A stretch of 42,164 nucleotides of DNA from Planctomycetota bacterium (GCA_029259655.1 JAJDET010000214.1:1-42164); one strand, 5' to 3'; positions 15,745 to 24,904 are shown, numbered from the stretch's first letter. Made by a program: numbers and translations. The notes: generated by a model not told the origin, from the sequence alone.

Positions 15745-17283
15745 ATGCGATCTCGTCTCGGTGTGCCCGGCGGGGCTCTGGGCGGTGCCCTCGCGGTGCT
15801 CGTCCTGTCGCTCTTCGCCGCCGGCGTCGCGCACCACTGGTTCCTCGGCGACGACGGCTACATCTGCTTTCGCTACGCGCGGAACCTGCTCGACGGCCAC
15901 GGGCTCGTCTACAACCCGGGCGAGCGCGTCGAGGGCTACACAACGTTCCTGTGGACGATGCTGATGGCCGGAGCGATGGCCATGGGGCTCGCGCCGGAGC
16001 TCACGGCGAACGCGATCGGGACGGCATCGGGCGCAGCGATCCTCGCGCTCCTGGTCGCGTTCTCGCTGCGGCGCGGCGCCGGCCCCTGGGCCTTCGCGGC
16101 TCCGCTCGCCCTGGCCGTCAACCGCACGTTCACGGCCTGGTCGACGGGCGGGCTCGCGACGCAGTTCTTCGCGCTGCTCGTCCTCCTCTCCGCCTTGCGC
16201 TTCCTCTCGGAGCGCGAGAAGCGCGTGCTCCCGATCGGCTCGGCGCTGCTCCTCGGCCTTGCGATCCTGACGCGACCGGAGGCCGTGATCTTCGCGGCGG
16301 TGGCCGGGCTCTTCGTGCTCGGAGACGTCGTCCGGGGAGAGCGCCGGCCGCGCCAGCTCGTGGCGTGGGGATCCGCGCTGGCCGTCGTCGTGCTCCCCCA
16401 CTTCCTCTGGCGTCTCTCCTACTACGGGGAGCCGCTTCCGAACACGTTCCACGCCAAGGTCTCGGGGCTGTGGCTCGAGCAGTCGACGGTGTACCTGGGG
16501 CTCTTCGCGCGCGACCACGTGCTGTGGCTCGTCGCACCCTTCGTCGTCGTGCTCTTCGTGCGCGCGCGGGATGCGGCGCACCGGTTCCTCGGATCGCTGG
16601 TGCTCGTGCACGTGGCCTACGTGCTGTACGTCGGCGGGGATCGGTTCGAGTACCGGTTCCTCACGCCCGTCCTGCCGATCCTCTACTGGCTCCTGGCCGA
16701 GGGAGCGCGCGTGGCCGTGCCGAAGGGACGGGGCTCACGTCCGGTCGGGGTCCTCTTCGCGCTGGTGCTGGTCGGGACGGCGGCGGTGCCGACCTTTCTC
16801 CCCTTCCAGCCCCAGCACGGCATCAACTCGCTGGAGAAGATGGGCGCCCTGGCGGAGTGGCGTGCGGAGCAGGGGCGCTTCCTGCGCGAGCTCGTGGACG
16901 AGGGGCTGCTGGCCGGGGACGAGCTCCTCGGCGTGCGCGGCGCCGGCGCGCTCCCCTACCACGCGGGCCTGCCCACGCTCGACTTGCACGGCCTGAACGA
17001 CCTCGAGATCGCACGGCTGCCGGTCGACGAGCGCGGCGTGATCGCGCACGAGAAGGTGGCGACCGAGGCGATCCTGCGCGAGCGCGGCGTGGTGATCTGC
17101 GAGACGCGAAACGACCTGGTGTTCGACGCGATACCGCCGTGGGTCGAGCGCCCCATCAAGCGCCCCTACTTCGAGGGCCCGGTGCGCTGTCTCGCCGTCA
17201 AGGGTCGTTATCTCGTCTTCGTGACGACGCTCGATGAGGTCGAGTACCGCGAGCGGTTCGCGCACCTGGAGATCGTGCACTAG
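15745..17283 (+). CDS. GT-C fold polytopic glycosyltransferase, AftB-like N-terminal motif (copy 2)
   Basis: 512 residues, about 9 membrane segments and a soluble C-terminal domain. The first outer loop reads DDGYICFRYARNLLDGHGLV, then YNPGERVEGYTTFLW. This is the same signature as the gene at 7843 and closer to the AftB-like consensus. The tail carries GVRGAGALPYHAGLPTLDLH then GLNDLEIA, a conserved segment in this group. It likely transfers a sugar from a polyprenyl-phosphate carrier on the outer face of the inner membrane. The two copies differ enough in the loops to expect different acceptors or donors. The gene stands alone, diverges from the ASST operon (162-base gap), and is followed by a long palindrome. 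Confidence 0.75.
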   Translation: MRSRLGVPGGALGGALAVLVLSLFAAGVAHHWFLGDDGYICFRYARNLLDGHGLVYNPGERVEGYTTFLWTMLMAGAMAMGLAPELTANAIGTASGAAILALLVAFSLRRGAGPWAFAAPLALAVNRTFTAWSTGGLATQFFALLVLLSALRFLSEREKRVLPIGSALLLGLAILTRPEAVIFAAVAGLFVLGDVVRGERRPRQLVAWGSALAVVVLPHFLWRLSYYGEPLPNTFHAKVSGLWLEQSTVYLGLFARDHVLWLVAPFVVVLFVRARDAAHRFLGSLVLVHVAYVLYVGGDRFEYRFLTPVLPILYWLLAEGARVAVPKGRGSRPVGVLFALVLVGTAAVPTFLPFQPQHGINSLEKMGALAEWRAEQGRFLRELVDEGLLAGDELLGVRGAGALPYHAGLPTLDLHGLNDLEIARLPVDERGVIAHEKVATEAILRERGVVICETRNDLVFDAIPPWVERPIKRPYFEGPVRCLAVKGRYLVFVTTLDEVEYRERFAHLEIVH

Positions 17284-17299
17284 GTCGAGGGTGGGGAGC

Positions 17300-17393
17300 C
17301 GTGTTCCATGTGGTTTCTTCCGCCCGCCGGAGGCATCGCCGCGGTACCCGCGGCGATGCCTCCCGGCGGGCGGAAGAAACCTCATGAAACACG
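17300..17393. repeat. 94-base near-perfect palindrome between convergent genes
   Basis: The left arm (17300 to about 17344) and right arm (about 17348 to 17393) are reverse complements over about 45 bases, with only two mismatches and one bulged G. The innermost 33 pairs are perfect apart from the bulge, and the loop is 3-4 bases. It begins 16 bases after the stop of the GT-C gene. There is no T-run on either side, so a standard intrinsic terminator is not a full explanation. It could act as a bidirectional terminator or RNA-stabilising hairpin, or be a small palindromic mobile element. Confidence 0.85.
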
Positions 17394-17475
17394 CCGACAC
17401 CGCCTAGGGCGGTCGGCTCACGAGGGACCGGCGCTGAAGCGCCTACTTCGCGCGCGCCGGCATCCGCCGGTGCGC
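17393..17475. terminator. further hairpins after the palindrome
   Basis: Two smaller dyads follow the long palindrome. One is around 17393-17417 (GCCGAC.CCGCC pairing with GGCGGTCGGC across TAG, with a short bulge). The other is at 17452-17475 (10-base arms, one mismatch, 4-base loop). They lie before the convergent GT2 gene ends and may help to stop transcription from either side. No T-tracts are present. Confidence 0.35.
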
Positions 17476-17577
17476 GGAGAGCACGCCACTGCGGGGAGAA
17501 CCGCGCACGACTCACCACAAGCGTCCGAGACTCGTCACCCCGCGTACGAAACGCGTCCGCGAAGCACCACGCCCCCC

Positions 17578-18375
17578 TCAGACCCCCGTCGACTCCACAG
17601 CGCCCCCACCCTCCACCCGCGTCTCCGGCTCCCGCGGCACGAACAGCGGGTTCCTCACCACGCCCCACTTGTGCAGGAACCAGGACCCGAACGTCGCCAG
17701 CGTCTGCAGCGCGTACACGGCCGAGCTCCGGAAGTTGATGCTCGAGGCCTCGTCGAAGTACCGCACCGGCACCGGCAGGTCCCCCATCTTGAAGCCGAAG
17801 TGCACCGACTGGATCAGGAACTGGGAGTCGAAGACGAAGTTGTCGCTGTTCCGATCGAAGGGGATCGTCTCGAGGACCTTCCGGTTGTAGGCCCGGAAGC
17901 CCGAGTGCCACTCACCCAGGTTCTGCCCGGAGAGCATGTTCTCGATGATCGTCAGCCCGCGGTTCGCGAGGTACTTGATCAGCGGCATCCCGCCCTTCAG
18001 GGCCTCGCGCCGCGTCCGGATGCGGTTCCCGAGCACGACGTCGCAGTTCCCCATCCGCAGGATGTCGACCGCGGCCCGGATCATGCGTCCGTCGTACTGG
18101 TAGTCCGCGTGGAGCATCACGACGTAGTCCGCCCCGCGACGCAGCGCCTCGTTGTAGCAGGTCTTCTGGTTCCCGCCGTAGCCGGTGTTCCGCTCGTGCA
18201 CGATCAGATCGACCGGCAGAGAGCGCGCCACCTCGACCGTGTTGTCCGGCGAGACGTCGTCGACGACGAGGATCTCGTCCACGACGTCCTTGGGGATGTC
18301 GTCGTAGACTCGCTTCAGGGTGTTCGCCGCCCCGTAGGCCGGCATCACGACGATCGTCTTGCCTCGATCCTCCAC
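17578..18375 (-). CDS. GT2 polyprenyl-phosphate sugar synthase (DPM1-like)
   Basis: 265 residues from the GTG at 18375. A longer frame to 18432 would overlap the divergent gene's start and adds no family sequence. The order of motifs is that of dolichyl-phosphate-mannose-synthase-type GT2 enzymes: [42 protein letters not shown] and [11 protein letters not shown] (acidic residues for metal and nucleotide sugar), then [10 protein letters not shown]. There is no C-terminal membrane pair, as in the short bacterial DPM1 homologues. The enzyme should move a hexose from a nucleotide sugar to a polyprenyl phosphate on the cytoplasmic face, supplying the lipid-linked sugar that the neighbouring GT-C enzymes need. 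It diverges from the GT-C gene at 18431 across 55 bases. Confidence 0.85.
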   Translation of the reverse strand: MEDRGKTIVVMPAYGAANTLKRVYDDIPKDVVDEILVVDDVSPDNTVEVARSLPVDLIVHERNTGYGGNQKTCYNEALRRGADYVVMLHADYQYDGRMIRAAVDILRMGNCDVVLGNRIRTRREALKGGMPLIKYLANRGLTIIENMLSGQNLGEWHSGFRAYNRKVLETIPFDRNSDNFVFDSQFLIQSVHFGFKMGDLPVPVRYFDEASSINFRSSAVYALQTLATFGSWFLHKWGVVRNPLFVPREPETRVEGGGAVESTGV

Positions 18376-18381
18376 GTCGCC

Positions 18382-18387
18382 ATTATG
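18382..18387 (-). promoter_or_regulatory. -10-like element (CATAAT) for the GT2 gene; palindromic, possibly bidirectional
   Basis: On the minus strand CATAAT (5 of 6 to TATAAT) ends 6 bases before the GTG at 18375, the spacing expected for a leaderless transcript. The local sequence GCCATTATGGC is self-complementary, so the plus strand also shows a -10-like CATTAT facing the gene at 18431. No clear -35 is visible. Confidence 0.4.
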
Positions 18388-18430
18388 GCAGAACCCCGTC
18401 GCGAGTAACCAGCGCGACACGCGCGGACCC

Positions 18431-19972
18431 ATGGATCGAACGGACCAGAACGAGGAAGAACCGAAAGGTCGCGGGTGGCTCGCACCCGTGGCGCTCGCCC
18501 TGATCGCGACCGTGAGCCTCTTCTGGCTCCTTCCCGACGTCTACGACCCGTCGCTGGCCACGGGCGACGGCGCGGTCTACATGGTCTGCGCGAAGAGCCT
18601 CCTCGCCGGTGACGGCTACTCGTACCTGGGCGAGCCGTTCACGATTCGCCCGCCGGGGTTCTCGCTCCTGCTCGCACCCGCGATCGCCGCGTTCGGGACC
18701 GACTACACGATTTTGACCTTCGGGGTCGGGCTGTTCGGGGTCCTCGCGGTGGTGCTCCTCTTCCTCTACCAGCGCACGCGGCTCGGGACCCCGGTGGCCC
18801 TCGCGGCGGCGGTCGCCGTGTGGCTCAACCCCGGCTTCCTGCGCTCGGCCGGGCAGGTCATGTCCGACGTCCCGGGGCTCGCGCTGATGTTCGCGTGTCT
18901 GCTCCTGGAGCGCTGGACCCGTCGGAGGCCGTCGGCCGGTCGTGACGTCCTGCTCGGGCTCGCGATCGGGGTGGCGCTCTACGTGCGGTCGATGAACGCG
19001 CTGCTCGTGCCGGCGCTCGTCTGCGCGCGCCTGCTGCACGGTCTGCGTGACAAGGGCGACGGTCGCGGCGGGCTCTCCTGGCCGCGCTACATGCTCCTCC
19101 GCGCGGGGCTGCCGGCGGGCGTCGCACTGCTCTGCCTCGTCCCCTGGAGTCTGCGCAACGCGGGCGTCGAGAACCGGATCCCCGCGGAGGACACGCTCTT
19201 CCACTCCTACTCCACCGCGATGTGGCACCAGGACTGGGGCGACCCGGGTTCGCCTCGCATCACGTGGGAGGAGCTCACGGAGCGCGTCGGGACGCGCGCG
19301 GGAGACCTCCTTCACGTGCTTGGCAGCCGTGTCCAGGAACGGAGCGAGGACGGGCTCCACAGCGGGCTGGCGATCGGAGCTCTGCTCTTCTGGCTCGTCG
19401 TGTTCGCCCGCCGCCGCGGCACGGGTGAGTTCATGACGGCGGCGATGATCGCCGTCATCGTCGCCTATTTCGGGTTCATGAACCGGCTCGTGCTCCCGGT
19501 CTACGCGATGGTCCTACCGGCCGTCGCGGAGGTCGTACTACGAGTGCTCTCGGCCGGATTGTCGCGACGGGCCGCGACCGGGGTGACCGCGGCGTTCCTG
19601 CTGGGGCTCGCTGCGTTCGATTTCGACTCCGTCCGGGTCAACGACAAGGTGCGCTCACGCCACGACGTCTGGGCGTCGGCCTGCCGCGGCGTCGAGGAGC
19701 TCATCCCTCCCGAGGTGCTGCTCGCCGCGAACTTCGGAGCGCACTACTCCGTCGAGCTCGATCGCCCCGTGGTCACGCTGCGCTGGGCGGAGAAGCGCGG
19801 GGGCGTCGAGGGCGCGGTCGAGCTGATCGAGCGGCGTGGCGTCGGCGCGCTCCTGCTCGATCTCGGGGTGCCCGAGGAGGCGCGCCTGCACGCACGGCTG
19901 CGGCGCGAGGGGCACGAGATGCTCGGCCAGGAAGGACTCCTCGCGCTCGTGCGACTGAAGTCCGCCCCCTAG
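18431..19972 (+). CDS. GT39/ArnT-like polytopic glycosyltransferase
   Basis: 513 residues from the ATG at 18431; an in-frame start 24 codons earlier would overlap the GT2 gene and is not supported. About 10 membrane segments occupy the first 400 residues. The first outer loop contains [20 protein letters not shown] then [14 protein letters not shown], the acidic residue and PPG-x-x-LL pattern of ArnT/PMT-type GT-C enzymes that take sugars from polyprenyl phosphates. The tail (about 430-513) is a small soluble alpha/beta stretch. It faces the GT2 gene across a short shared promoter region, which suggests that donor synthesis and use are expressed together. Its stop is 1 base from the convergent sulfatase-fold gene. 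Confidence 0.7.
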   Translation: MDRTDQNEEEPKGRGWLAPVALALIATVSLFWLLPDVYDPSLATGDGAVYMVCAKSLLAGDGYSYLGEPFTIRPPGFSLLLAPAIAAFGTDYTILTFGVGLFGVLAVVLLFLYQRTRLGTPVALAAAVAVWLNPGFLRSAGQVMSDVPGLALMFACLLLERWTRRRPSAGRDVLLGLAIGVALYVRSMNALLVPALVCARLLHGLRDKGDGRGGLSWPRYMLLRAGLPAGVALLCLVPWSLRNAGVENRIPAEDTLFHSYSTAMWHQDWGDPGSPRITWEELTERVGTRAGDLLHVLGSRVQERSEDGLHSGLAIGALLFWLVVFARRRGTGEFMTAAMIAVIVAYFGFMNRLVLPVYAMVLPAVAEVVLRVLSAGLSRRAATGVTAAFLLGLAAFDFDSVRVNDKVRSRHDVWASACRGVEELIPPEVLLAANFGAHYSVELDRPVVTLRWAEKRGGVEGAVELIERRGVGALLLDLGVPEEARLHARLRREGHEMLGQEGLLALVRLKSAP

Positions 19973-19973
19973 A

Positions 19974-21776
19974 TCAGTCGCCCTGCGTGTAGCCGAGCTT
20001 CTCCATCTCGGCGGCGGCCTCGGGGTCGACGGGTCGAGCGATCCAGTCGCGCTTGTCGGACAGGAAGGCGCGGAGATCCCCCTCGAGGTCGCGCGCGAGC
20101 TCCGGATCCGCCTCCAGGCGGTCCACGAGCTCTCCCCCGTCCACCCGGTAGAGCTCCCGCTTGCCGTATCGAAGCGAGAAGCCCGGGAACAGGTCCTCGT
20201 CGTGGACACCGAGCAGAAACCGGTGGCCCTTCGTGCGCAGGGATTCCTGGGAGCCCCGCGCGAAGGTCGAGAAGACGGCGTCGCGCTCGAAGTCCACGAC
20301 TTCACCCCGCAGGAGACCCGCGAGCGAGCGCCCCCGCAGGTCGTCCGGCAGGGCCAGATCGAGGAGCTCGAAGATCGTCGGGAAGAGGTCGACCGTCGAC
20401 ACGAGCGCATCGACGCTCCGCCGCGCCCTCGAGCCTGCCGGCTTGACGATGAGGGGGACCCGCGTCACCTCGTCGAAGAGCGTGGCGTGCTCGCAGTACA
20501 CGCCGTGCTCCCCGAACGCCTCGCCGTGATCGGCGACGACGACGACTGTCGTCTCGTCGTAGATCCCGAGGTCCTTCAGCCGCGCGAAGAGCTCGCCCAG
20601 GTGGTGGTCGAGGTAGCTCACCTCGCCGCGGTAGAGCGCGCGGTAGTGGCCGAGGTCGCGTGAGGCCGCGAACCAGTTGAGGTTGCCCTTGTAGCCGAGC
20701 GGGAGCTCGATCTCCTCCCCGACGCTCTTGCGCGGATACATCCGGTCGTAAGGCGCGGGAGGCGCGTAGGGCATGTGCGGGTCGAAGTAGTGCGCCCAGA
20801 CGAAGAAAGCCTCGTCGGCGTGATCTCCGAGCCACGGGAGGAGGTCGGTGTTGACGTCCTCGGCCCGCCGCTCGAAGTACACCTGGCAGGGGAAGAATTC
20901 GTCGAAACGCCGGTCGAGATCGGACTTCTCGGGCGCGAAGTTGAACGAGCTGACGAAAGCGGCCGTGCGCATTCCGGCTGCGCGCAGCGGCTCGAGCATC
21001 GTGGGCACGTCCCGCCCCAGCACGGTGAAGTTGTCGAGGACCTTGTGGTCCTTGGGCCAGAGCGACGTGAAGATCGAGGTGTGGGAGGGGTTGGTGACAT
21101 TGGCCGCGCTGTAGCACTGCTCGAAGAGCACGCCGTCGGCCGCGAGGGCGTCGAGGTACGGAGTGCGGACCTCCGTGTTCCCGTAGCACCCGAGCGCGTC
21201 CGCGCGGAGCGTGTCGGTCGTCACGAGCAAGACACGCCCCGGTGCGGGCGAGGTCCGCGGGCGACGCGGGAGCTCGAACCTGGCGACAGGACGCAGCACT
21301 GCGACCTGAGCTTCGACGCCGAAGTCCTCGCGCTCGAACGTGACGGAGAGCTCCTGGAGCGGTCGACCGTGCTCGATCCCGACGGAGAGCTTCGTCCAGT
21401 CACCGTCCGCCGCCGCCGTCCGCACCGGATGGCGAACCTCGGTCGAGCTCCCAGTCTCGTCCCGGGCAACGACGACCGCGAAGAGGGCCGCGCGCGACTT
21501 CCTCGGCGCGCCGAGGACCTGGACGGACGCCTCGAACCTGACTCGCCCCGGGATCTCCAGGTCGCCGAAGGAGAGCGTGCGGCCGGTCGGAACGAGACTG
21601 AGACGATGCGTCTTCGCCTCCGCCATCAGGCGAATGCGGTACGGCTGTCTGTCCACGGTCGTGATGGACGCCTGCGGGAAGAGATCGACGATCTCTCGCG
21701 TGGTGGCCGCGGAGCCCGTATCGCTCGAACCCGAGCAGGAAGCGAGCAACAGGAGGAGGGTGGCGGTTCGAACCAT
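19974..21776 (-). CDS. sulfatase-fold lipoprotein with Thr nucleophile and N-terminal beta domain (member c)
   Basis: 600 residues. Lipobox LLASC (Cys14). Residues about 25-170 form a beta-rich domain without a name I can give (TLSFGDLEIPGRVRFEASVQ is typical). It also precedes the core of the gene at 24924, so the two are paralogues. The enzyme core has RVLLVTTDTLRADALGCYG (Asp188), NVTNPSHTSIFTS (Thr228 at the formylglycine position) and VADHGEAFGEHG (Asp416/His417). The C-terminus reads MEKLGYTQGD. Thr rather than Cys/Ser in CxPxR argues against sulfatase chemistry. Being lipid-anchored, it should act in the periplasm or on the outer membrane. It diverges from the GT39 gene at 21858, and their -10-like boxes overlap. 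Confidence 0.8.
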   Translation of the reverse strand: MVRTATLLLLLASCSGSSDTGSAATTREIVDLFPQASITTVDRQPYRIRLMAEAKTHRLSLVPTGRTLSFGDLEIPGRVRFEASVQVLGAPRKSRAALFAVVVARDETGSSTEVRHPVRTAAADGDWTKLSVGIEHGRPLQELSVTFEREDFGVEAQVAVLRPVARFELPRRPRTSPAPGRVLLVTTDTLRADALGCYGNTEVRTPYLDALAADGVLFEQCYSAANVTNPSHTSIFTSLWPKDHKVLDNFTVLGRDVPTMLEPLRAAGMRTAAFVSSFNFAPEKSDLDRRFDEFFPCQVYFERRAEDVNTDLLPWLGDHADEAFFVWAHYFDPHMPYAPPAPYDRMYPRKSVGEEIELPLGYKGNLNWFAASRDLGHYRALYRGEVSYLDHHLGELFARLKDLGIYDETTVVVVADHGEAFGEHGVYCEHATLFDEVTRVPLIVKPAGSRARRSVDALVSTVDLFPTIFELLDLALPDDLRGRSLAGLLRGEVVDFERDAVFSTFARGSQESLRTKGHRFLLGVHDEDLFPGFSLRYGKRELYRVDGGELVDRLEADPELARDLEGDLRAFLSDKRDWIARPVDPEAAAEMEKLGYTQGD

Positions 21777-21788
21777 CGAGGGGAGCGG

Positions 21789-21803
21789 ATCATAGGCTAG
21801 GAT
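21789..21803. promoter_or_regulatory. overlapping divergent -10-like elements
   Basis: Minus strand TATGAT at 21789-21794 (5 of 6 to TATAAT) lies 12 bases before the ATG at 21776. On the plus strand TAGGCT (21793-21798) and TAGGAT (21798-21803) point at the gene starting at 21858, about 55 bases away. This is one of the few AT-rich stretches in the gap. The call rests on position and composition only. Confidence 0.4.
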
Positions 21804-21857
21804 CCCGCCCCACTACGAGCGCGGAACGCCGGCGTTGGACCGCGCGCTCGGGGTCGA

Positions 21858-23573
21858 ATGACCGAAGCCCTGGAGCCGGAGCCGCGCGGGCGGCGCATCG
21901 ACTGGACCCTCGTCCTCGTGCTCGTGGCGGGCGCCTTCCTCCTGCTCGCGAACCTCGACGAGACCTATCTCTGGACCGACGAGTGCGAGGCGGCCTGGCT
22001 CGGTCGGAGCATCCTCGACCGCGGGGTCCCGACCGCGTTCGACGGACGGAACTACCTCACGCAGTGGGTCGTCGCGAAGCGCGAGGACTTCAACGACGAC
22101 CTCGTGTGGGTCCTCTCTCCGTGGCTCCAGCAGTACGTGTGCGCGGCGTCGTTCGCCGTCCTCGGGGTCTCCACGCTCGCCGCGCGGCTCCCCTTCGCGT
22201 TGATCGGAATCTTCGACCTCGCGCTGATCTACTTCCTCGCGCGCCGGCTGACGGGTGACCGGCGGATCGCGCGCACGGCCTCGCTCCTGCTCCTGACCTG
22301 CATCCCGTTCCTCCTGCACGCGCGCCAGGGGCGGTACTACACGTTCGCGATGCTGGGCACGATGTGGGCAGTCCATGCGTACACCGGGCTCCTGGATCGC
22401 AAGCGCTGGAGCACGGTCCAGCTGGTGCTCGCGATCTCGATCCTGTTCCACTCGAACTACGGCCTGTGCGTGCCCGTGGTCGGCGGCCTCGTACTGCACG
22501 CGCTCTTCTACGCCTGGAAGCGAGCGCGGCCATGGCAGGTCGTCGCCGTCCCGGCCGGGATCGCGCTCCTGACGCTGCCCTGGGCGCTCTTCGCGAACAT
22601 CCATCGCACGGCCTCGCGCTTCGACGTCGAGCCGTACTTCTACAACCTCTTCCACTACGTCTTCGCGATCAACCGCTGGGCGCTCCCGCTGCCGTTCGTG
22701 CTGCTCTTCTGCGTGCTCCGGCCGCTGGGCTGGAAGAGCGCGCAGCTCTCCCTCGGGAATCGCGGCGTGACGGCAGCCGCGCTGGTCGGCGTGCTCGGCG
22801 TGGCCTTCGTCTCGACGAACACCGGGCTCTTCACGCGCTACGTCATCAACCTGGTGCCGCTGTTCGTGATGCTCTGTGCGGTGTTCGTCGTGTGGTTCGC
22901 GGACGGCGTGCGCGAGCGCGCCGGAGCGGGGCCCGCGCAGCTCGCCTGGGCCGTGGTCCCGCTCCTGATGTTCACGACGGCCGTTTCCTGGCCGGTCGCG
23001 CCGGCTCTCGCCGCGGCGGCGAAGGCTTCCCCGCACCGGCCCTACCAGGACAACCCGGCGGTGCGCCGGTCGCTCTCGGAGTTCGTGACTCCGCGGCACG
23101 AGATCTTCGACCTGCTCCACGAAGTCACGAATCCCTACGACGGGCCGCTGGAGGGGGTCGCGCGTTTCCTCGTCGCGAACGGCGAGCGCGACCAGACGGT
23201 CTTCATCGACTACGGCGACCTGCCGCTCCTGTTCTACACGGACCTGAAGGTGCGCGGCGGGCTGCAGGGGATCCCGTACCACGGGCGTCCCGAGTGGATC
23301 GTCTCGCGCACGAACCGCGTCGGCATCGCGGTCAACTCGTTGCGCGAGCTCGCGCTCGAAGAGGGCTACGTCCCCATCGTGCTCGACGGTTATCCCGACA
23401 CGCGCTGGGAGAACCGGCCCGATCCGTTCGTCCACTTCTACCGCCAGCCGCCGGTCGGGGACGTCGCCAAGCTGACCGACGGCGTGTACCCCTCGATCGT
23501 GCTCTTCAAGCGACCGGACGTCGCCCTCGTCGATCGGATGGGAGCGCGCGTGGGTGCGGGAGGCAAGCGATGA
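21858..23573 (+). CDS. GT39/ArnT-like polytopic glycosyltransferase coupled to a sulfatase-fold gene
   Basis: 571 residues with about 10 membrane segments. The first outer loop has ETYLWTDECEAAWLGRSIL, the Asp-Glu motif that defines PMT/ArnT-type GT-C enzymes, and later VWVLSPWLQQYVCAASF and LPFALIGIFDLALIYFLARR, typical of the family's second region. The soluble C-terminal part (about 390-571) has FIDYGDLPLLFYTDLKVRGG and RQPPVGDVAKLTDG, features I cannot assign. The stop overlaps the start of the next gene by 4 bases (ATGA), so the GT and that sulfatase-fold protein are made together and probably act on the same product. Export of the sugar from a polyprenyl phosphate to an envelope acceptor is the likely role. 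Confidence 0.8.
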   Translation: MTEALEPEPRGRRIDWTLVLVLVAGAFLLLANLDETYLWTDECEAAWLGRSILDRGVPTAFDGRNYLTQWVVAKREDFNDDLVWVLSPWLQQYVCAASFAVLGVSTLAARLPFALIGIFDLALIYFLARRLTGDRRIARTASLLLLTCIPFLLHARQGRYYTFAMLGTMWAVHAYTGLLDRKRWSTVQLVLAISILFHSNYGLCVPVVGGLVLHALFYAWKRARPWQVVAVPAGIALLTLPWALFANIHRTASRFDVEPYFYNLFHYVFAINRWALPLPFVLLFCVLRPLGWKSAQLSLGNRGVTAAALVGVLGVAFVSTNTGLFTRYVINLVPLFVMLCAVFVVWFADGVRERAGAGPAQLAWAVVPLLMFTTAVSWPVAPALAAAAKASPHRPYQDNPAVRRSLSEFVTPRHEIFDLLHEVTNPYDGPLEGVARFLVANGERDQTVFIDYGDLPLLFYTDLKVRGGLQGIPYHGRPEWIVSRTNRVGIAVNSLRELALEEGYVPIVLDGYPDTRWENRPDPFVHFYRQPPVGDVAKLTDGVYPSIVLFKRPDVALVDRMGARVGAGGKR

Positions 23574-24904
23574 GGGTGGGCGCCGTCGTGCTCCTCGCGG
23601 TCGCCGCGAGCTGCGGCCGGGGCGAGGCCGAGGGGCCGCCCGTGAACCTGCTCCTGGTCACGCTCGACTCGGTGCGGCCGGAGCGGTTCGAGGCCCCGGA
23701 ACGTTTCAACGAGCTCCCGCTCGCGCTCGCACACTTCCGCGAAGAGGCGACGCGCTTCACGGGGTGCATCGCGGCCGCACCCGCGACGCTCCCCGCGGCC
23801 GCGTCGATCCTCACGGGGCGGTACCCGGTCGAGCTGGGGCGGCCCGCGCCCGGACGCGTGCTGCCCGGGGACGTCCCGACGCTGGCGGAGGTCCTGCTCG
23901 AGGCGGGCTTCGACACGGCGGCCTTCGTCGCGCCGTGCTCGCTCGGCGCCGACTCGGGGATCGCGCGCGGCTTCTCCCACTACGACGCACCCGACGGCGC
24001 CCGGAGGGAGGACTACGAGGTCGCCGACGCCGCTCGCGAATGGCTCCGGGAAAGGCCGCGCGGGACCCCCTGGTTCGCGTGGGTCCACCTGAACGCCGGA
24101 CACGGTCCCTATCGGGCGCTCGAGACGCCGTTCAACCCGCTGCACTTCTTCTACAAGTACAACGTCCTGCCCGCGCAGGGCGGCGCGCGGGAGATCCCGT
24201 TCGCGAAGGGCAACGCCGGGCGCGGCGGCGTGCCGAGCTACCAGCGCATGAGCTCGCCCGCGTACTTCGCCGCCTACCGGAGCTACTACGACGCCCGCGT
24301 CCGCGTCGGGGACTGGTTCGCGAACGAGCTCCGCCACGTGCTCCGCTTCACGGGGCAGTACGACACGACGGCGATCGTCGTGGTCGGCACGCACGGGGAG
24401 TCGCTCGGCGAGCACGGAGTCGAGTTCGATCACGGCGAGGACCTCTTCCGCGAGGTCCTGGAGGTGCCGCTCCTGGTCCGGATTCCCGGTCGCGAGGCGT
24501 CCGAGATCGGCGACACGGTGTCTCAGGTCGACCTCTTCCCGACGCTGCTCGGCGCGCTCCGGGTCGGAGACATTCCCCCCTCGAGCGGCAGGGACCTCTT
24601 CGACGGAGGCAGCGACGTCGCGCTGTCGGAGCTGTACCCGCCCATCGGACCGGACTTCGTGTTCGCCGCGACGTCGGGCTCGGAGAAGGTGATCCGCTCG
24701 CGCGACGCGACGAGCCGTTTCGACCTCGAGGCGGACCCTCGCGAGGAGCGCGGGCATCCGGTCGGCGAAGAGGACGAGCTCGCCCGTCACCTCCGTGAGC
24801 ACAGTCCGCTCCTGACCCCGTCGACCGTGACGACTCCGATCTCGCAGGGGGACCGAGCCCGCCTGCGCGAGCTCGGCTACGTCGTGGCACGCTTCGAACC
24901 CTGA
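23570..24904 (+). CDS. sulfatase-fold lipoprotein with degraded active site (member d)
   Basis: 444 residues from the ATG at 23570, with GGGAGG 6 bases upstream as Shine-Dalgarno. Lipobox AAASC (Cys15). The fold is clear: NLLLVTLDSVRPERF (Asp33), ASILTGRYPVELGRP, VSQVDLFPTLLGAL, and a C-terminal LRELGY. Two active-site regions are altered. The nucleophile segment reads ATLPAAASILTG: Thr73 is present, but the Ser-His pair that follows it in most neighbours is Ala-Ala. The metal motif DHGE of the other four members is GTHGES (Thr274/His275), so an Asp ligand is missing. I infer weak or lost catalysis, perhaps a binding partner of the coupled GT-C enzyme at 21858. The core is shorter than in members c and e and has no N-terminal beta domain. 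Confidence 0.8.
   Translation: MRVGAVVLLAVAASCGRGEAEGPPVNLLLVTLDSVRPERFEAPERFNELPLALAHFREEATRFTGCIAAAPATLPAAASILTGRYPVELGRPAPGRVLPGDVPTLAEVLLEAGFDTAAFVAPCSLGADSGIARGFSHYDAPDGARREDYEVADAAREWLRERPRGTPWFAWVHLNAGHGPYRALETPFNPLHFFYKYNVLPAQGGAREIPFAKGNAGRGGVPSYQRMSSPAYFAAYRSYYDARVRVGDWFANELRHVLRFTGQYDTTAIVVVGTHGESLGEHGVEFDHGEDLFREVLEVPLLVRIPGREASEIGDTVSQVDLFPTLLGALRVGDIPPSSGRDLFDGGSDVALSELYPPIGPDFVFAATSGSEKVIRSRDATSRFDLEADPREERGHPVGEEDELARHLREHSPLLTPSTVTTPISQGDRARLRELGYVVARFEP

Noticed and set aside
17300..17393. Interpretation of the palindrome as an insertion sequence end or CRISPR repeat
   Set aside because: There is no transposase, no target duplication that I can see, and no repeated units with spacers.
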